A DNA stretch of 64,000 nt from Chryseobacterium gregarium DSM 19109 (GCF_000430845.1 NZ_AUMU01000001.1:454118-518117); one strand, 5' to 3'; positions 16,272 to 25,184 are shown, counted from the stretch's first letter. The notes: generated by a model not told the origin, from the sequence alone. Numbers and translations are program-made.

Positions 16272-16310
16272 TGTGTAATTGATAATGATAATTAATATGT
16301 ATAAAGATTA

Positions 16311-16318
16311 CAAAAATA
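16311..16318 (-). promoter_or_regulatory. -7 box of the hisS promoter
   Basis: TATTTTTG on the minus strand fits TAnnTTTG and lies 39 bases upstream of the hisS start. No matching -33 TTTG is found at normal spacing. Confidence 0.45.
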
Positions 16319-16422
16319 AGGAATTGCAAAGACTTTTGCTAAAGATATAACAGATTAGAAAGCTGAAAGAAATTTATCTCCCAGCTTTCATCATCATCTT
16401 TCGATCACTTGTGTTTCTACCT

Positions 16423-16875
16423 TCAGGTACTTTCTAATATTTCCAGAATTTCTTCACCGTAGTTTTCTATTTTATGTTTTCCGAAACCTTTGATATCAAG
16501 CAGCTCTTCTTTTTTAGCCGGTTTGTATTTGGCTACGGAAGTCAGTTCTTTATTGGTAGCAATAAAATAGGTCGGCAGGTTCTGTTCTCTGGCTTTTTCG
16601 GATCTCCACAGTTTCAGGGCATCCAGAATTTTCTCTTCATCACCATTTAACGCCTCATTATCTGCGGAATATTTTATCTGTTTTGCATCTTTTACCATAT
16701 TCTGGCTGATTTTCAGTTCTTCAAAATAAAGGACAACAGACCAGTAATTTTCATCGCTGACAAAAGCAGTTTCTACTTTTATAATGTCTTTGGATTCCAG
16801 GAATGCATCCAATGCTTTCTGATCCTGATGCAGGAATTCTTTCGGTAACCTGATTTTAAATACTTTTACTTTCAT
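16423..16875 (-). CDS. HRDC-domain protein
   Basis: 150 residues. The C-terminal half (about 75-148) is an HRDC domain, the helicase/RNase D C-terminal nucleic-acid-binding bundle. Supporting blocks are LKLWRSEKAREQNLPTYFI, then LTSVAKYKPAKKEELLDIKGFG with the helix-hairpin Gly. The N-terminal 70 residues are a small unidentified domain. No helicase or nuclease domain is attached. It is 16 bases downstream of ssb on the same strand, so a role in DNA handling is plausible. Confidence 0.85.
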   Translation of the reverse strand: MKVKVFKIRLPKEFLHQDQKALDAFLESKDIIKVETAFVSDENYWSVVLYFEELKISQNMVKDAKQIKYSADNEALNGDEEKILDALKLWRSEKAREQNLPTYFIATNKELTSVAKYKPAKKEELLDIKGFGKHKIENYGEEILEILEST

Positions 16876-16891
16876 GATTGGTGTTTTTTAA

Positions 16892-17224
16892 TTATTTGCT
16901 TCCTAAAAACAGGATTTCATCCACTTTGATTTCAGTGATATAGCGTTTAATACCGTCTTTATCATCATAAGACCGATAGGTCAGTTTACCTTCTACCGCG
17001 ATTTCTTTTCCTTTAGTAACATATTTCTGAAGGATCTCTGCGGTTTTACCGAAAGCAACGAGGCTGTGCCATTGGGTTTCCTCTACTTTATCCCCTTTTG
17101 CATTGGTGTAATAATCGCTTGTAGCCAAAGACACGGCTGCTTTTACGTTTCCGTTTTCAAAGCTGATCATTTCAACTTCTTTTCCTGTGTAACCTACTAA
17201 TGTTACTTTGTTTCTTAGTGACAT
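16892..17224 (-). CDS. ssb: Short single-stranded DNA-binding protein
   Basis: 110 residues: a complete OB fold with NKVTLVGYTGKEV, TQWHSLVAFGKTAEIL and KGKEIAVEGKLTYRSY. The flexible linker and the acidic DDDIPF-type C-terminal tip used by canonical SSB to recruit partners are absent; it ends ILFLGSK. It is therefore likely a secondary SSB, perhaps for recombination or competence, with the housekeeping copy elsewhere. It probably shares a transcript with the HRDC gene. Confidence 0.9.
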   Translation of the reverse strand: MSLRNKVTLVGYTGKEVEMISFENGNVKAAVSLATSDYYTNAKGDKVEETQWHSLVAFGKTAEILQKYVTKGKEIAVEGKLTYRSYDDKDGIKRYITEIKVDEILFLGSK

Positions 17225-17350
17225 AACTTTAATTTTAAATGTTAATATTCAGATCAGAGACGTTCACTGTTTTCTCAAATCTCTGGGACAAAGGTTGGGG
17301 AAATCAGCAGCTTAAGTCGGTATAAAATTATTTAAATCCGTTTGTAGTCG

Positions 17351-17412
17351 TTTGAAAACGAATAATTATTTACTTGTAAAAAGTTATCCATTTGCAAACG
17401 GATAATTATGTA
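17351..17412 (+). repeat. Two direct repeats over the HPP-gene promoter
   Basis: TTTGnAAACGnATAATTAT followed by nTA occurs at 17351-17372 and 17391-17412, four helical turns apart, differing at three positions. The second copy supplies the TTTG -33 box and touches the -7 box. A dimeric regulator binding both copies would control the gene at 17424. Confidence 0.7.
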
Positions 17413-17418
17413 TCTTTG
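17391..17418 (+). promoter_or_regulatory. Promoter of the HPP operon
   Basis: A TTTG at 17391-17394 and TATCTTTG at 17411-17418 are separated by 16 bases, close to the Flavobacterium consensus. The ATG is 6 bases downstream at 17424, so the leader would be minimal. Confidence 0.65.
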
Positions 17419-17423
17419 ATCAT

Positions 17424-18032
17424 ATGAGGAAGATGATCAAAAGAACATTCAGGGTTTCAAAATATGTGATATACCGGGAGACCCTGGTCGATTACAAAGA
17501 ACATTTCTGGTCTTTTCTCGGAGCCTTTTTCGGAATCGGGATGATTGCTTTTATTCAGTCCCATACATTATCTGCAACGGAAAATATTTTCCTGATCGGT
17601 TCGTTCGGGGCTTCCAGTGTCCTGATTTACGGTGCCATCCAGAGCCCGCTGGCACAACCCAGAAACCTGGTGGGAGGACATGTCATTTCCGCACTGGTAG
17701 GAGTTACTGTTTATAAAATTGTTCCGGATATTATCTGGCTCTCCGCACCGCTGGCTGTTGCCTTTTCCATTGTCCTGATGCAGTACACCAGAACCCTGCA
17801 CCCGCCCGGCGGTGCAACAGCTTTAATTGCAGTAAGCTCTACAGGTAAAATTCCTGAACTGGGATACTGGTATGTATGGTCTCCCGTACTTACAGGCTGT
17901 ATCATCCTTTTAATGGTTGCATTGATTTTCAACAATATCACATCCAACAGAAAATATCCTGTCCATTCCGTATTCAGGAAACCATACAGGAAAAAACATG
18001 CACATTCACATCCACACAACATGAAAAAATAA
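17424..18032 (+). CDS. HPP-family integral membrane protein
   Basis: 202 residues with four to five hydrophobic segments and the family signature LHPPGGATALIA near residue 123. Known HPP proteins include nitrite/nitrate transporters of chloroplasts and cyanobacteria, but most bacterial members are uncharacterised. The C-terminal tail is rich in His and Lys (KKHAHSHPHNMKK), which could bind metal. It starts a plus-strand run of closely spaced genes (17424-20536). The promoter has direct repeats. Confidence 0.88.
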   Translation: MRKMIKRTFRVSKYVIYRETLVDYKEHFWSFLGAFFGIGMIAFIQSHTLSATENIFLIGSFGASSVLIYGAIQSPLAQPRNLVGGHVISALVGVTVYKIVPDIIWLSAPLAVAFSIVLMQYTRTLHPPGGATALIAVSSTGKIPELGYWYVWSPVLTGCIILLMVALIFNNITSNRKYPVHSVFRKPYRKKHAHSHPHNMKK

Positions 18033-18036
18033 AAAG

Positions 18037-18381
18037 ATGAACTGTCTCGAATGCGGTGAAAAAATTATCGGGAGGTCAGACAAAAAATTTTGTAATGATG
18101 CCTGCCGGAATGCCTACAACAATAAGCAGAATAAAGATTCCAGCAACCTGATGCGCAATGTTAATAATAAACTGCGCAGGAATTACAGGATCCTTGCTGA
18201 AGTCAATACTGACGGTAAAACGAAAATAACCAGGGCGAAGCTTAATGGCTTAGGTTTTGACTTTGAGTATTTCACGAATCTTAAGGTCTATAAAAACGGT
18301 TCTGAATACAAATTTATCTACGACTATGGCTACAAACTTCTGGATGAAGACTTTGTGCTGATTGTAAAAAAACAGTCGTAA
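18037..18381 (+). CDS. Small zinc-ribbon protein
   Basis: 114 residues. The N-terminal MNCLECGEKI...KFCNDACRNAY has Cys 3, 6, 19 and 23, a compact zinc finger seen in DUF2116-like proteins. The remaining 80 residues are basic and have no recognised fold. It starts 4 bases after the HPP gene stop, so translation is probably coupled. Function unknown; nucleic-acid binding is a guess from the basic charge. Confidence 0.78.
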   Translation: MNCLECGEKIIGRSDKKFCNDACRNAYNNKQNKDSSNLMRNVNNKLRRNYRILAEVNTDGKTKITRAKLNGLGFDFEYFTNLKVYKNGSEYKFIYDYGYKLLDEDFVLIVKKQS

Positions 18382-18406
18382 ACACATCTTAAACTAACTG
18401 ATTGAT

Positions 18407-19315
18407 ATGAAGGAAATTGTTGTGATTACCGGAGCCGGCGGGCTGATTGCCCGTGAACTGTCGAAGCAGCTTGAAAAAGATTATACCATCAGGTTCCTAA
18501 CCCGGAAAAAGAAACATGACCATGAATTTGAATGGGATATCAAGCAGGGAACTATTGATGAAAAGGCTTTGGACGGGGTTTCGCATGTTATCCATCTGGC
18601 AGGAGCCAGCATTTCTGAAAAACGGTGGACCGATGAAAGAAAAAAAGAACTGATTTCCAGCCGTATAGATTCAGCCCGCCTGATATTAAAAACTTTACAA
18701 CAAAAAAACATCAGACTAAAATCATTTATTTCAGCATCCGGAATCAACTACTATGGTACTAAAACAACAGATAAAATATTTACTGAAGAAGACAGTCCGG
18801 GAAACGATTTTTTAAGCGATGTTGTGGTACAGTGGGAGAAAGCCGCCGATGAATTTAAAGAACAGCATCTTGCAGAACGTGTGGTAAAATTAAGAACCGC
18901 TGTTGTCCTCTCTGAAAAAGACGGGGCTTTAAAGAAAATGCTCCCGACAATAAAAATGGGAATCGGGTCACCACTGGGAAAAGGGAAACAGTATATGCCG
19001 TGGATCCATATTAAAGATATCTGCACCCTTTATGAATTTGCCTTAAAAAATGCTGGAATCGATGGTGCCTTTAATGCCGTAGCTCCAGAACACGCTACCA
19101 ATAAAGATCTTACGGAAAAAATTGCACAGGTATTAGATAAACCGTTATTCATGCCCAACGTTCCGTCATTTGTTTTAAAACTACTGTTTGGCGAACTGTC
19201 TGTTGCTGTGCTCGAAGGTTCCAGAGCTTCTTCCCAAAAAATCACGGAAGCAGGCTTTCAGTTTGAATTCCCCGGTTTGAAAACCGCTTTAGAAGATTTA
19301 CTAAAAAATAATTAA
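18407..19315 (+). CDS. TIGR01777-family NAD-dependent epimerase/oxidoreductase
   Basis: 302 residues. An N-terminal [13 protein letters not shown] is the Rossmann GxxGxx motif, and SAS...YYG supplies the active-site Ser/Tyr region. The C-terminal [14 protein letters not shown] block is diagnostic of the YfcH/SulA-like group. The natural substrate of this group is not established. It lies 25 bases after the zinc-ribbon gene, in the HPP operon. Confidence 0.9.
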   Translation: MKEIVVITGAGGLIARELSKQLEKDYTIRFLTRKKKHDHEFEWDIKQGTIDEKALDGVSHVIHLAGASISEKRWTDERKKELISSRIDSARLILKTLQQKNIRLKSFISASGINYYGTKTTDKIFTEEDSPGNDFLSDVVVQWEKAADEFKEQHLAERVVKLRTAVVLSEKDGALKKMLPTIKMGIGSPLGKGKQYMPWIHIKDICTLYEFALKNAGIDGAFNAVAPEHATNKDLTEKIAQVLDKPLFMPNVPSFVLKLLFGELSVAVLEGSRASSQKITEAGFQFEFPGLKTALEDLLKNN

Positions 19316-19344
19316 ATATCAATTCAACCAAGATTGTACATTTT

Positions 19345-19926
19345 ATGCAAGATACAAACGTACGTATTGAAAAAACAGAGATCTTATCCGATAACTGGTA
19401 TACGCTGAAAAAAGTAACGTTTCATATTCAGAAAAAAGACGGGACTTTTGAACAGCAGAGCCGTGAAGCTTATGACAGAGGAAACGGAGCCGTTATTTTA
19501 CTGTATAATAAAAATACAGACACGGTAATCGTAACCCGCCAGTTCAGATTACCGACCTTTATCAACGGAAATCCGACGGGTATGATGATTGAAGCCTGCG
19601 CAGGGCTGCTGGATAATGACAATCCTGAAGACTGCATCAGAAGGGAAACGGAAGAAGAAACCGGCTATCAGATTTCGCATATCAAAAAAATATTTGAGGC
19701 CTATATGTCGCCGGGTTCCGTAACGGAAATCCTCCATTTCTTCATTGCCGAATATTCAACGGAAATGAAAATTAATGACGGCGGCGGACTCGATGATGAA
19801 GGTGAAAATATTGAAGTGCTGGAACTTCCGTTTGAGAAGGCATTGGAGATGATTGATTCCGGGGAGATCAAAGATGCAAAAACCATTATGCTGCTGCAAT
19901 ATCTGAGACTTAAAAACGTTTTGTAA
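19345..19926 (+). CDS. nudK: GDP-mannose pyrophosphatase
   Basis: 193 residues. The Nudix box [20 protein letters not shown] has the two-residue spacing change typical of NudK, and the metal-binding REtEEE glutamates are present. Upstream [15 protein letters not shown] and downstream AYMSPGS also match NudK. It hydrolyses GDP-mannose and similar sugar nucleotides to sugar phosphate plus GMP. It lies 29 bases after the epimerase in the same run of genes. Confidence 0.9.
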   Translation: MQDTNVRIEKTEILSDNWYTLKKVTFHIQKKDGTFEQQSREAYDRGNGAVILLYNKNTDTVIVTRQFRLPTFINGNPTGMMIEACAGLLDNDNPEDCIRRETEEETGYQISHIKKIFEAYMSPGSVTEILHFFIAEYSTEMKINDGGGLDDEGENIEVLELPFEKALEMIDSGEIKDAKTIMLLQYLRLKNVL

Positions 19927-19957
19927 AATCATTAATAAACTCTTTGAATTAAATATT

Positions 19958-20536
19958 ATGAAAATTCTATATACCATAAGCCTTTCATTATTACTATCCG
20001 GTCCTGCATTCGGGCAGAAAAGAGATAAAGCCGGTCCTAAAGATAAAGCTGTTATCGAACATTTTAAAAACGATTATAAGAAGAAAAATTATAAAAGATT
20101 TGAAGGAAAGATCATGCTTAATACCAGCCAGGTCCTTTTTGACAATAAAATTATTTTTTACAGTGAATCCGATAAGATAATAAAATTACTGTTGCAGGAA
20201 GGATTGGTTTATCCGCAGCTGTTAACCGGTTTCCAGGTGGATAAATTCGAAAATGAAGACAGCGACCGGACCCAGAAAAGGTTTGCCAAGCTGCAGAAAA
20301 ACTGGAAAGATGCTTTTGAAGTCAATAATATTAAGCTGAGCAATCCTTCAGAACTGGTATTTTTGAGTTCCGATCCTGCCATCAAAAGATTTAAAGTATT
20401 GTGTAAAGACCCCAAATTTCCAAATATAATGGTTTATTATTTTGAGCTCACCAATAAAAGCAGCGATAAGAATACATCTATGGAAGACTTCATCAAAAAT
20501 GCCAGGCTTACCCATATCTACCAGAGGACTGAATAA
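19958..20536 (+). CDS. Secreted hypothetical protein
   Basis: 192 residues. A clear signal peptide (MKILYTISLSLLLSGPAFG, cleavage near 19) precedes a Lys-rich mature domain. No recognised family. It begins 31 bases after nudK and may be the last gene of that operon. Probably periplasmic, because no lipobox or C-terminal sorting signal is seen. Confidence 0.7.
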   Translation: MKILYTISLSLLLSGPAFGQKRDKAGPKDKAVIEHFKNDYKKKNYKRFEGKIMLNTSQVLFDNKIIFYSESDKIIKLLLQEGLVYPQLLTGFQVDKFENEDSDRTQKRFAKLQKNWKDAFEVNNIKLSNPSELVFLSSDPAIKRFKVLCKDPKFPNIMVYYFELTNKSSDKNTSMEDFIKNARLTHIYQRTE

Positions 20537-20741
20537 TACCTGTATAAAACAGGACTGACAGATCCGGTTTTATGAAATACATTCGGATTGAAATTTATTA
20601 TTTTAAAAAAATTATCGCGGATTATGGCGATCAGGCAGACCTTTATTTGTGTTTAAATCTGCTTAAAAATAATGAGAATAGGATTAAAAATTGTTGTTAA
20701 GTTTCCAGACTAACATTTAAACAGCCGAATAGAATAAAACT

Positions 20742-20749
20742 TATATTTG
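20742..20749 (+). promoter_or_regulatory. -7 box before the lipoprotein gene
   Basis: TATATTTG fits TAnnTTTG and lies 13 bases before the ATG at 20763, showing that the lipoprotein gene is transcribed on its own. Confidence 0.6.
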
Positions 20750-20762
20750 TTAAAACATAAAA

Positions 20763-21302
20763 ATGAAGAGTATTTACAGCATTCAAATTTTGATTTTATT
20801 ATTTTCCTGCAGCCCTAAAGAAAGCAATACAAAACTTAATCATGACCAAATACAACTTGGTCAAGTGACCGGTGATACTTTAAGAAATGACCAATCAGAT
20901 AAAATCTACAAAAACAAAATGACTGATCAGGAACTCATTGAAAATATAAAACTGGCCATAAATCCTAAATTTAAAGATTGGGTAATTTTTAAAAACGGTA
21001 CTTATATCATTTTTGATGATATAAAAAAAGTGAAAAATATTAAAGATGAAGCAATTAGTATGATGAAAGAATTTGGACCGGTCTTCGCAGGTGGTCCTGC
21101 AGGAGATTTTAATACAATTCATTTAACAAAGACCGAAGGCTGGATTGTTGCAGGTCATGGATATGGAATGTATACATATGTTTCACCTTCCGAAATGCAA
21201 AATGCATCAGCTAATGATCTTGAAGTCGGATTATTTGGCAGATCAAAAAGAGATCTTGACGGTAAAAATCCTGAAATTATTTATATTAGTAAGAATAAAT
21301 AG
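20763..21302 (+). CDS. AT-rich lipoprotein, hypothetical
   Basis: 179 residues. A short signal peptide ends in the lipobox LFSC (Cys near 17), so it is probably lipidated. The mature part contains GGPAGDFNTIHLT and GWIVAGHGYGMYTYV, which I cannot assign. The gene is noticeably richer in A and T than nudK or the reductases beside it and sits alone between a promoter and a convergent gene, as expected for an acquired accessory gene. Confidence 0.72.
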   Translation: MKSIYSIQILILLFSCSPKESNTKLNHDQIQLGQVTGDTLRNDQSDKIYKNKMTDQELIENIKLAINPKFKDWVIFKNGTYIIFDDIKKVKNIKDEAISMMKEFGPVFAGGPAGDFNTIHLTKTEGWIVAGHGYGMYTYVSPSEMQNASANDLEVGLFGRSKRDLDGKNPEIIYISKNK

Positions 21303-21319
21303 TTATAAGATTTAAACTC

Positions 21320-22321
21320 TTATTTCATTTTTATCACCACTTTTCCTTTTGCACGGCCGCTTTCAACATAAGCCACCGCGTCATTGGTTTGATGGAAGGG
21401 GAAAACTTTGTCAATGACCGGTTTTATTTTTCCGGCTTCAATGAGGCCGGTAATTTCTGCGAGCTGTGCTCCGTTGGCTTTCATAAACAGAAATGAATAA
21501 CTGACATGCTGCTTTTCAGCGGTTCTTCTGATTTTTCTGCTTAAAAATCCGGTTGCCAGTCTTACATACCAGGGTAAGTTTTGGTCTTCCGCAAATGCCG
21601 GCGTGGGCGGACCGGAAATTGAAACAATTTTGCCTCCAGGCTTTACCACATGAAAAGATTTTTCGAGGGTCTTGTTATCCTGGCTGTTTAACACCACATC
21701 ATAATCAATCAAAACATCTTCAAAATCCTGCGTTTTATAATCGATTAAAACATCTGCACCGAGGCTTTTCAGAAAATCAAAGCTTTTTTTACTCGCGGTA
21801 GTTGCTACCGTTGCGCCCAAATGTTTGGCTAACTGAATGGCAAAAGTTCCTACCCCACCTGATCCTGCCTGAATAAAAACATTCTGTCCTTTCTGCACCT
21901 TTGATCTCTCAACCAAAGCCTGCCAGCCGGTCAGACCCACCAATGGAATTGAAGCGGCCTCTTCCATCGTAAGATTTTCAGGCTTTAAAGCAACATCTTT
22001 TTCATGAATGGCAATGAACTCTGCAAAAGTACCGATCTGAAAATCGGCCGGTCTTGAATAAATTTCGTCACCTACTTTAAAGTTTTTTACCTTCGCTCCT
22101 GTTTTTACAACAATTCCGGCAACATCATGCCCCAGAACCAACGGCATTTTATACGGCAGGATCAGTTTAAATTCACCGCTTTTTATCTTTGAATCCAATA
22201 GATTGACACTTGCGGCGTGAATTTCGACTAAAACTTCATGATCCTTTATCGACGGTTCGGGAAGGTTTGTCAATTTTGACGGACTTTCTTTTTTATAACG
22301 GCTGATGCTGAATGCTTTCAT
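21320..22321 (-). CDS. NADP-dependent quinone-oxidoreductase-like MDR enzyme
   Basis: 333 residues of the zinc-free medium-chain dehydrogenase group. The cofactor motif GSGGVGTFAIQLAKHLG (about 154-170) and the N-terminal GroES-like HDVAGIVVKTG are present, while the zinc-binding Cys set is missing. It likely reduces quinones or enones. It follows an SDR gene by 11 bases on the same strand and belongs to the reductase cluster 21320-25105, probably controlled by the HxlR protein at 25214. Confidence 0.88.
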   Translation of the reverse strand: MKAFSISRYKKESPSKLTNLPEPSIKDHEVLVEIHAASVNLLDSKIKSGEFKLILPYKMPLVLGHDVAGIVVKTGAKVKNFKVGDEIYSRPADFQIGTFAEFIAIHEKDVALKPENLTMEEAASIPLVGLTGWQALVERSKVQKGQNVFIQAGSGGVGTFAIQLAKHLGATVATTASKKSFDFLKSLGADVLIDYKTQDFEDVLIDYDVVLNSQDNKTLEKSFHVVKPGGKIVSISGPPTPAFAEDQNLPWYVRLATGFLSRKIRRTAEKQHVSYSFLFMKANGAQLAEITGLIEAGKIKPVIDKVFPFHQTNDAVAYVESGRAKGKVVIKMK

Positions 22322-22332
22322 ATTTTTAGTTT

Positions 22333-23097
22333 TTATTTTAAAAATTGATCCGCTTTCTTCGGGTTTATTATTTTAAAGGCGAGTTTTGGAAAAAATCTCC
22401 TTATAGGATCAAATATTTTTGCGTCTCCCACACGAATGGTGTACACATCTTTCTGCAACCCTTTAATAAGGCCTTTTGCCATATCTTCGGGACTTATCTT
22501 CTTATCATTCCGCTCTGCAGTCATTTCTGTGGCGACCAATGGCGGAACCAGTTCAAATATTTTTAGGCGGCTTTCTAAAATCCTTAAGTGTTCGCGGAGT
22601 GTCACGGTATAAAAGGCAAGTGCAGTTTTCGAAGATGAATAGGTTGCTTCAATCAAAGAAGGAACCTTACTCAAGATAGATGTCGTATTGATGATGGCCG
22701 CTTCTTTTCTTGATTTCAGCATATCCATAAAAATATTATTAATTCTTATGACCCCCAGGTAATTGATATCCATTTCGTAAGCGGCACCTTCTAAATGTCT
22801 GTCATTGGCCATTCCTAAATTAGACGACGAAACCATAACCCCTGCATTATTATAAAGAATATCAATTCCTCCGAGTTTTTTTATTTTGTCATAAAGAATT
22901 GTAGCATCGCCGGCATTGGCCAAATCACTTTTGATGGCTGTTAATTCCGGGTATTTGCTTTTGGCGGCATTCAGTTTATCCTGGTTTCTGCCTGTAATAA
23001 TGACTCTTGCCCCGATTTCCAGAAACTGTTTGGCAGCTTCCAATCCGATTCCTGAAGCTCCGCCGGTAATGAGAATTGTTTTTCCTTTTAATTCCAT
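22333..23097 (-). CDS. Short-chain dehydrogenase/reductase
   Basis: 254 residues. TGGASGIG (about 11-18) binds the cofactor, NNAGV is the structural motif and YSSSK near 156 supplies Tyr and Lys. The C-terminal tail is longer than in classical SDRs and resembles the DltE-like group. Substrate unknown. Part of the reductase cluster, with a 91-base gap to the next SDR upstream. Confidence 0.88.
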   Translation of the reverse strand: MELKGKTILITGGASGIGLEAAKQFLEIGARVIITGRNQDKLNAAKSKYPELTAIKSDLANAGDATILYDKIKKLGGIDILYNNAGVMVSSSNLGMANDRHLEGAAYEMDINYLGVIRINNIFMDMLKSRKEAAIINTTSILSKVPSLIEATYSSSKTALAFYTVTLREHLRILESRLKIFELVPPLVATEMTAERNDKKISPEDMAKGLIKGLQKDVYTIRVGDAKIFDPIRRFFPKLAFKIINPKKADQFLK

Positions 23098-23188
23098 GAC
23101 TGATTGATTAATTAGATATTAGAAACTCTTCGTCAGAAATATTATTTAAATAAACAGTTACTGACGAAGAATGATGTTAAATTTCAGG

Positions 23189-23893
23189 TTACGCCGGTTC
23201 TTTTGCAAAAAACTGTTTTGAATCCCCTACCGGAACATCAAACTGATTTTGCTTTAACGCATTCAACAGTTCGTCAGCAACTTCAGAAGGCGGGATTCCA
23301 TTAGCACCACCGATTTCTGCAGAAAATTCTGTATTTACTAATGGCGGGTATACTTCGTAAATCTGAACATTTTCCTGCTCTTCATAGGTCTGTCTTAACG
23401 CTTCTGTGTAGCCATGTAAAGCAGCTTTTGATGCGCTGTAAGTCGGCAACATTTTATGACTTCTAAAAACAGCAATTGATGAAACATTAATTACCGCTGC
23501 TTCTGTTTTTTGAATTAAATAAGGAAGTAAAAGCTCTGTAAAATGAATGATGCTGAAATAGTTGGTATTCATCTCAACAACAGCTTTTTCATGGGCATTC
23601 CGGGTCTCATTTAACAGATAGGCGAATGCCGATCCTGCATTGTTGATGATTATATTCAGTTCGGGATGATTAATTTTCAATTCTTCTGCGATCCGAAGCC
23701 GGTCTGTTTCCACCGAAAGGTCGCCCTGAATTCCTACGGCACCGTCAAGTTCATTTAGGGCGTTCTGGAGACGTTCTCCGTTCCTTCCGTTGATGATGAC
23801 ACTATTTCCTTCTACATGAAGTTTTTTTGCAATGGCTAATCCGATTCCGGCACTTCCGCCGCTGATGAATACGGTATTTCCTGTTGTTTTCAT
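23189..23893 (-). CDS. Short-chain dehydrogenase/reductase, second copy
   Basis: 234 residues. SGGSAGIG near 10-17, NNAGSA near 85 and YSASK near 149 give the standard SDR catalytic set. It resembles the neighbouring SDR only in these motifs, so the pair is not a recent duplication. The 3' end is slightly shorter than in the neighbour. Substrate unknown. Confidence 0.88.
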   Translation of the reverse strand: MKTTGNTVFISGGSAGIGLAIAKKLHVEGNSVIINGRNGERLQNALNELDGAVGIQGDLSVETDRLRIAEELKINHPELNIIINNAGSAFAYLLNETRNAHEKAVVEMNTNYFSIIHFTELLLPYLIQKTEAAVINVSSIAVFRSHKMLPTYSASKAALHGYTEALRQTYEEQENVQIYEVYPPLVNTEFSAEIGGANGIPPSEVADELLNALKQNQFDVPVGDSKQFFAKEPA

Positions 23894-23938
23894 TGTTTTG
23901 TCTGTTTGAATGTTAAATATTGATATGGTTGTGGGTTT

Positions 23939-24004
23939 GCGACAGGGATTGCAGCGGCATCCTTTTGTGAAACAAAAGATACAGCGGAAAGCCCGCCCGT
24001 TCGC
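23939..24004. repeat. Structured intergenic element
   Basis: GCGACAGGG (23939-23947) can pair with CCCGTTCGC (23996-24004) except for two central bases. An inner perfect hairpin, CTTTTGT-gaa-ACAAAAG, lies at 23962-23978, and CAGCGG occurs on both sides of it. The layout resembles an intergenic repeat I recall from many Flavobacterium and Chryseobacterium genomes. It sits between the Old Yellow Enzyme stop and the SDR gene. Confidence 0.55.
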
Positions 24005-24013
24005 CCGGATTTT

Positions 24014-25105
24014 TTAATTGTTCAGCACAGGATAGTCGGTATACCCTTTTTCGCCCGGCGTGTAAAATGTTGCCTGATCCGCCTCGTTCAGCGGTGCGCT
24101 TGTTTTGAAACGTGCTGGCAGATCGGGATTGGCAATGAACGGAACTCCGAAAGAAACCAAATCGGCATCACCGTCCTCCAACACTTTCATGGCTGTTTCT
24201 TTGGTGAAGCCCCGGTTGATGATAATGGTTCCGTGGTAGATTTTACGGAAATGCTTTGCCACTTCCTGTACAGCGTGAGCATTACCCGAAACATCGGTAA
24301 AAGGCTCAATCAGGTGAATGTAAGCCAAATCGTAATCGTTGAGACGGCTGACGATATAATTATACAGCTCAATGGTTTCATCATCCACCAAAATTCCCAT
24401 AATACCGTTGAGTGAAGGATTTAGGCGGACTCCGACTTTCCGGATGTCGGTCATTTCTTTTATTGCATCCAGGATTTCGAACAATATCCGTGCCCTGTTT
24501 TCTACAGAACCGCCGTATTCATCGGTTCTCAGGTTACTATTCTTACTGAAGAACTGTTGCAGCAGATATCCGTTGGCTCCGTGAAGCTCTATCCCGTCAA
24601 AACCTGCTTCAAAAGCATTGAGTGCGGCTTGTTTGAAATCGTTTACCGTTCTTTTGATATCTTCCGTGGTCATTGGCTGAGGTTCATGCGATGACTGAAA
24701 CCCTTTTGCCGTAAAGATCTGCTGTTCAGGATTGACATTGGACGGAGCCAATGGTTTTTTACCGTTGTGTAAATCGGGATGTGAATACGCTCCGGTATGC
24801 CAGAGCTGTGCGAATATTTTTCCACCTTCTTTATGAACGGCTTCCGTCGTGAGTTTCCAGCCTTCAATCTGTGCCGCAGTATAGATTCCGGGAACATTGA
24901 CAACACCGACCGCTTCGGGACTGATGAAGGTGCCTTCTGTGATTATCAGGCCTGCTGTTGCTCGCTGCTGATAATATTTTGCAGTGAGTTCAGTAGCTTT
25001 ATGTTCGGCGTTGTCTGAACGGCTTCGGGTCATCGGAGCCATGACGATACGGTTATTAAGATTCAGGTTATTGCTGTCGTAATGATCAAAAAGTAGGTTT
25101 TCCAT
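24014..25105 (-). CDS. Old Yellow Enzyme-type alkene reductase
   Basis: 363 residues, NemA-like. An FMN TIM barrel is shown by NRIVMAPMTRSRS at the start, the substrate-binding ELHGANGYLLQQF (His/Asn) and TDEYGGS. It reduces activated alkenes, nitro compounds and similar electrophiles with NAD(P)H. It is the first gene after the divergent HxlR regulator, with a TAGATTTG -7 box at 25152-25159 flanked by direct repeats. This suggests induction by electrophilic stress. Confidence 0.93.
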   Translation of the reverse strand: MENLLFDHYDSNNLNLNNRIVMAPMTRSRSDNAEHKATELTAKYYQQRATAGLIITEGTFISPEAVGVVNVPGIYTAAQIEGWKLTTEAVHKEGGKIFAQLWHTGAYSHPDLHNGKKPLAPSNVNPEQQIFTAKGFQSSHEPQPMTTEDIKRTVNDFKQAALNAFEAGFDGIELHGANGYLLQQFFSKNSNLRTDEYGGSVENRARILFEILDAIKEMTDIRKVGVRLNPSLNGIMGILVDDETIELYNYIVSRLNDYDLAYIHLIEPFTDVSGNAHAVQEVAKHFRKIYHGTIIINRGFTKETAMKVLEDGDADLVSFGVPFIANPDLPARFKTSAPLNEADQATFYTPGEKGYTDYPVLNN

Positions 25106-25126
25106 TGTACCTTAAATTTAATTGAG

Positions 25127-25134
25127 TAAATTTG
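25127..25134 (+). promoter_or_regulatory. Possible -7 box of hxlR-like gene
   Basis: TAAATTTG fits TAnnTTTG on the plus strand, 80 bases before the ATG of the regulator gene and next to the first direct repeat. The long leader makes it only a possible promoter. Confidence 0.35.
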
Positions 25135-25184
25135 CTTTCGTTTTGCAAGTACAAATCTATACAATTACTTTCAAAATGCAAGTA
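25135..25184. promoter_or_regulatory. Candidate HxlR operator pair
   Basis: CTTTCGTTTTGCAAGTA (25135-25151) and CTTTCAAAATGCAAGTA (25168-25184) share CTTTC-n4-TGCAAGTA and are 33 bases apart, about three helical turns. They flank the minus-strand -7 box TAGATTTG (25152-25159), so a bound regulator would block the reductase cluster. Confidence 0.6.
25152..25159 (-). promoter_or_regulatory. -7 box of the Old Yellow Enzyme gene
   Basis: TAGATTTG on the minus strand matches TAnnTTTG, 47 bases upstream of the alkene reductase start and enclosed by the two direct repeats. Confidence 0.55.
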
